From positions 10,168,001-10,232,000 of the forward strand of contig NC_135773.1 in assembly GCF_028453695.1 (NCBI RefSeq): a DNA stretch of 64,000 nt, given 5' to 3'. The notes below the pieces were generated by a model. That model saw only the letters and a program-made list of their open reading frames with translations, had not been told where the DNA came from and searched no databases. Within the stretch, counting starts at the first letter, position 1. Each line of letters opens with the position of its first letter. Position numbers and translations under genes: made by a program. Shown one piece after another: positions 60,540 through 64,000 of this stretch. The DNA comes from Augochlora pura (Eukaryota; Arthropoda; Insecta; Hymenoptera; Halictidae).

Positions 60540-61954
60540 AAAGGAAACATAGAAGCTGAGTACTTTAATGGTGCAAATTACTTTTTTTCCTGGCTCGAGG
60601 AAACTCATCTACATTCACCGACACGAAAAGCTGAGAATTAAACAGATATTTAATACGCGCATTAAAGTTTTCAATACGGTAAACAGGAAACGGAAATGTA
60701 ATTAAACTTTAACCAGACGTTTTACGATGCTTCATTGATTCGTGCTATAAATGCACCGATTCCGCATTCTAACCGTCAATCAGTTACACGCTTTCGATAT
60801 CGAATCGCTTCGAGGTCTATGGTCAGAAGGGGATTTTCGTTGATACAATAAATCTGTCGCTCTAAGGAAAAATTAAACAAATTTTCAAAAGCGATAGGGA
60901 ATTGCCATGATTTCTTGACATATTATAATAAAAGTAACGTTCATTTTCTTTCGTCGATATATCCACCGTGCGTTTTAATTGCTTCTTGGACCACTTTTGA
61001 ATCCGTTTTATTGATTTTACGATTATTTATTTATTTTCCATTCGTTTATTTTTAATGCCATTCGATCAAAACCCAATATTCGATTCAATGCGATATTTCA
61101 ACTTTGAAAGTTTCTGCCAGGGATCGTATTAAATCTGTTGGCAATTATGGTACTTCACAAATTTTCAACTTTATTAATTTTATTTATACAAATGCACAGT
61201 TAAAAACGTACTTGAGTTATTACTATTCTGTTTATTATACCATGCGATACAACTGAGACGTGTTGCATTATTTAGACCTTTGTCTATTTTGATTATAATG
61301 TACACCAGCATTAATCAATTCAACTATTTTCTGCAAAATGATCTGTATCATTTAAACAACTTTGACAAAAATCTAGAGCCGACTATTTTGAATTGCGTAT
61401 TTTAAACAATAGTTTATATCACAGGGAAGAAAACAAGGAAATAATGCCAAAAAGACGAGCTAGCGTTTATGTCTAGAAATTGAAAGTATTTTATTATTTT
61501 CTATCCCCTATTATTATTATTCCCCTATAATTATGATTATCCCCTAAACCCACAGAAATAACGCAGACGACATTTGGCCGTGAAAAGCTGAATAAAAAGG
61601 GGCGACTTTTCAAGCAGACAACAAAGACAATGGACGTATCCTTTGTTTTTACCGCAGTGGCCTTTTGTAGATGCGAAACCAATCTCCTCGCTTTACTGTA
61701 TTGAATTAAAGCACACTTCGGAAAGGGAGCCGAGCGAGAAGAACCGACGATTTGCATGGGAATCGTTTGTGCACGGGTGCTCCGATTAAACTTGATCGGT
61801 AGAAATTGGCCTGATCGGTTATGCTAATGGCTTTCCGCCAGAAAATTTTCTCCGAAATATTTTACCAGATCTAGTACCATTGATTCTTTACACTCGCAGA
61901 ATTTTCTCAAGTCACCTACCAAAATTCAAATGCATTTATTCAAGAAGTAATAAG
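60540..61954. other. Gene-free AT-rich stretch
   Basis: No recognisable exon, RNA gene or repeat end. Confidence 0.4.
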
Positions 61955-62076
61955 TTGACTGCTGACTCTTATGCAAAATAAAAATTGTCTGCATTAATTA
62001 TAGGCTCCAGAAGCTATTATCTTATCGACTTTTACTGTTCGATTGACTCATTGTTGTTATAAAATCCGCAGTTGAG
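61955..62076. mobile_element. Short MITE of the AGACTGCGG family
   Basis: The left end TTGACTGCTGACTCTTATGC and the inverse right end TTATAAAATCCGCAGTTGAG are family termini. At about 122 bp this is an internally deleted copy. Confidence 0.5.
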
Positions 62077-62314
62077 TGTGTTGCGACGATATCGAATCTA
62101 CCACAGAATTGCATCGATACGAATCATATGAATTAACAATTTATATTTTTAAAAGTGTCGCAATTAACAAGCCAGCGAAAACGATTTTTGAAAGACAGTC
62201 TCTTTCTTATTTTCTTTCAACATGCTTTCTATACTTTCCCTAAGCATTCGACTAATTTCTCCTCTTTCTTCCTGCACAGTACTTCCTCCATTGTACATTT
62301 TTCATTCTTTCTGT

Positions 62315-62414
62315 NNNNNNNNNNNNNNNNNNNNNNNNNNNNNNNNNNNNNNNNNNNNNNNNNNNNNNNNNNNNNNNNNNNNNNNNNNNNNNNNNNNNNN
62401 NNNNNNNNNNNNNN
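62315..62414. other. Scaffold gap (100 N)
   Basis: Exactly 100 undetermined bases. The second copy of the duplicated block begins at the very next base. Confidence 0.98.
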
Positions 62415-64000
62415 TCTATTTACACGATTTCCATTTGTTGAAAACAAATACGCGTGGAACGGAAATCGCGTAAATCGAAAGACTCGCGTGTTTACCGTCT
62501 CGCGGCAACTCGCCGCGGACGAGTTTGTCACGCGGTACCGTCCATCAATCGCAAGCAGGAACGTTTAACGCAGAAAAATACTGTGCGGCCATAAACATCC
62601 GGTGTCGGAACGGTTGCTTGTCCAACAGCTAAATTCAATTTAACGGTTCATGCTTGAAGCAGTCCATTCGATGGGTAATGAACGTTTATCTCAAGTTCCC
62701 GTCTACGTCCGAATGGTCCGTGGTAGCGTAATCTATCCGATATCTCGATCTCTGCCGCGAGTTCGGTGAAACCGCTACGCTCGCCGCCGCTCCACATCGC
62801 TAGTACTCCTCCGCAGCGCCTCTATCCAGAGCTTTCGAGTTCGGTGAAACTTCCGGTTCTCTCTCTCTCTCTCTCTCTGTCTCTCTTCGAAGCTTTCGAA
62901 TCCCGATATTGGTTCCGCGGTAGTCCGCTTAATAAGGAGCCAGTGATCGTTAAAGGACGAGCCCCGCTAATCTCGACCGAGTGGAAAAGGACACGCGGCG
63001 CGCATATACGCGACCGCGGGACAAATAATTTATGGTCGCGTTCATGTGCCTGCCCGTTCGCTTTCCCAATGCACTTTCTACGGCCAATCTCTCGTTGCAA
63101 CGAGAGCCGTGCGCGCGATTTCCTTCTCCATCTTCTCCGCGCTCTACCTATCCGCGCGATTCCTACTTTCTCTCTCTTTCTCTTTCTCTCTCTCTCTCTA
63201 TTATTTCACTATCTCCATTTTCTCTTTCTGTTTCTATGTTTCACTGTTTCCCTTTCTCTTCAGCTTTTTCTCTTTCTGTGTCTACCTTTCGCTGTCCCTC
63301 TTTCTCCCACTGTCTCTTTTGGTCTTTATCCCTCTTTACCTTCCTCTTCTCCATCTCTATGTCCTTCCATCTCTGTCTCCCTCTTTCTTTCTCCCTCTCT
63401 CTCTCTCTCTCTCTCGCTGTCTCTCTCTCTATTCCTGCACCCCGTCGCCGCTCGCACACACCCTTTCTCCTCTCCTGCGCGACGCCTTTTTCTCTCTTTC
63501 CATCGTGCTCGGCGCACGTTACGCAATTTCAAAGATATATGGTCGCTTCAGGAATATCTTCGGCCGGTCTCACGCGTGGAACCATTTACCGGGTGACTCG
63601 CGTGATCTCGGGATTTCCGCGACTCCGATCCGATAGGGAAACGCGAGCGTGAAAATTGAAGAACTTTGCGCCGTGACGAGAACGAGACTCTGCGTCGGCG
63701 TATGATGTTGACCCGGAAAGTATGCGAACACCAACGTCTCTCGATTGTTTAAAGGTTGTCGATATTTGAACTGATACTATTAATCAGAGAATATTATATA
63801 TTGATAACGAGAATGCATAGGCGATACATAGATATTATATATGAGAATTTAAATAATATTATTAGCTTCACAACTTGCTAACATTTTTAAAAGAAGCGAT
63901 TTATTTTTATTTTATTTGCCTTTTGTATGAAGATCATGCATAAAGGTCTTGTTATAATTATGTGAAGAGTTGTACAACGATGAACATGTCGTCTTTACAA
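62415..64000 (+). repeat. Duplicated block, copy 2 (runs off the window)
   Basis: It is collinear with 53348-54927 at an offset of 9,067 bp, rising to 9,073 bp after the CT microsatellite. It starts exactly at the gap edge and is still matching at the last base of the window, so neither true boundary is visible here. Confidence 0.9.

Noticed and set aside
1..64000. tRNA, rRNA, CRISPR arrays and prokaryotic operon signals
   Set aside because: Looked for conserved tRNA T-arm words, rRNA-like sequence and regularly spaced identical repeats with unique spacers. The only regular arrays found are the 28-bp and 29-bp tandem repeats, which have no spacers.

Overview
This window is eukaryotic, almost certainly insect, and most likely hymenopteran (bee, wasp or ant). 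That placement is inferred from three things: CpG-rich islands inside AT-rich DNA, several families of mariner/Tc1-type and TTAA-flanked miniature transposons, and a single well-formed coding exon with canonical splice signals in 64 kb. No operons, tRNAs, rRNAs, CRISPR arrays or viral genes were seen. Four runs of exactly 100 N (8803-8902, 24561-24660, 42065-42164, 62315-62414) are scaffold gaps.

Gene content: a GC-rich leader (about 0.85-2.16 kb) precedes an ATG at 2165 that opens a 94-codon, Ser/Pro/Gly-rich first coding exon ending at a consensus splice donor (2447/2448). The rest of the gene is not recognisable here. The remaining ~61 kb is best read as a very long first intron and/or intergenic DNA. 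Its GC-rich islands (about 15.2-16.0, 18.1-19.3, 21.8-22.6, 25.5-26.3, 35.0-35.6, 53.4-54.6 and 57.3-57.8 kb) may be regulatory or transcribed, but they show no convincing exons.

Repeat content dominates. (1) A decayed, TA-flanked 1,150-bp mariner copy (33741-34890). (2) A second mariner family with ends TTAGGTTGGTGCATATGAAA, present as short derivatives at 8903-9298 and 51445-51867, and as part of a 1,154-bp TA-flanked inverted arrangement at 51445-52598. (3) A ~1-kb TA-flanked Tc1-like element (42613-43610). (4) At least six TTAA-flanked, piggyBac-like MITEs; five carry a palindrome about 20 bp inside only one end. (5) A MITE family with ends AGACTGCGGATTTTTATGCA, with at least five paired copies and several solo ends. 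(6) A foldback element found at 2984-3319 and 37523-37738.

Structural oddities: a nearly perfect 65-bp inverted repeat with a 10-bp loop (26781-26920); a ~1.6-kb block (53348-54927) repeated almost exactly at 62415-64000 directly after an assembly gap, probably a false or haplotypic duplication; a CG/TGCG alternating purine-pyrimidine tract (18645-18706); and 28-bp and 29-bp tandem repeats.
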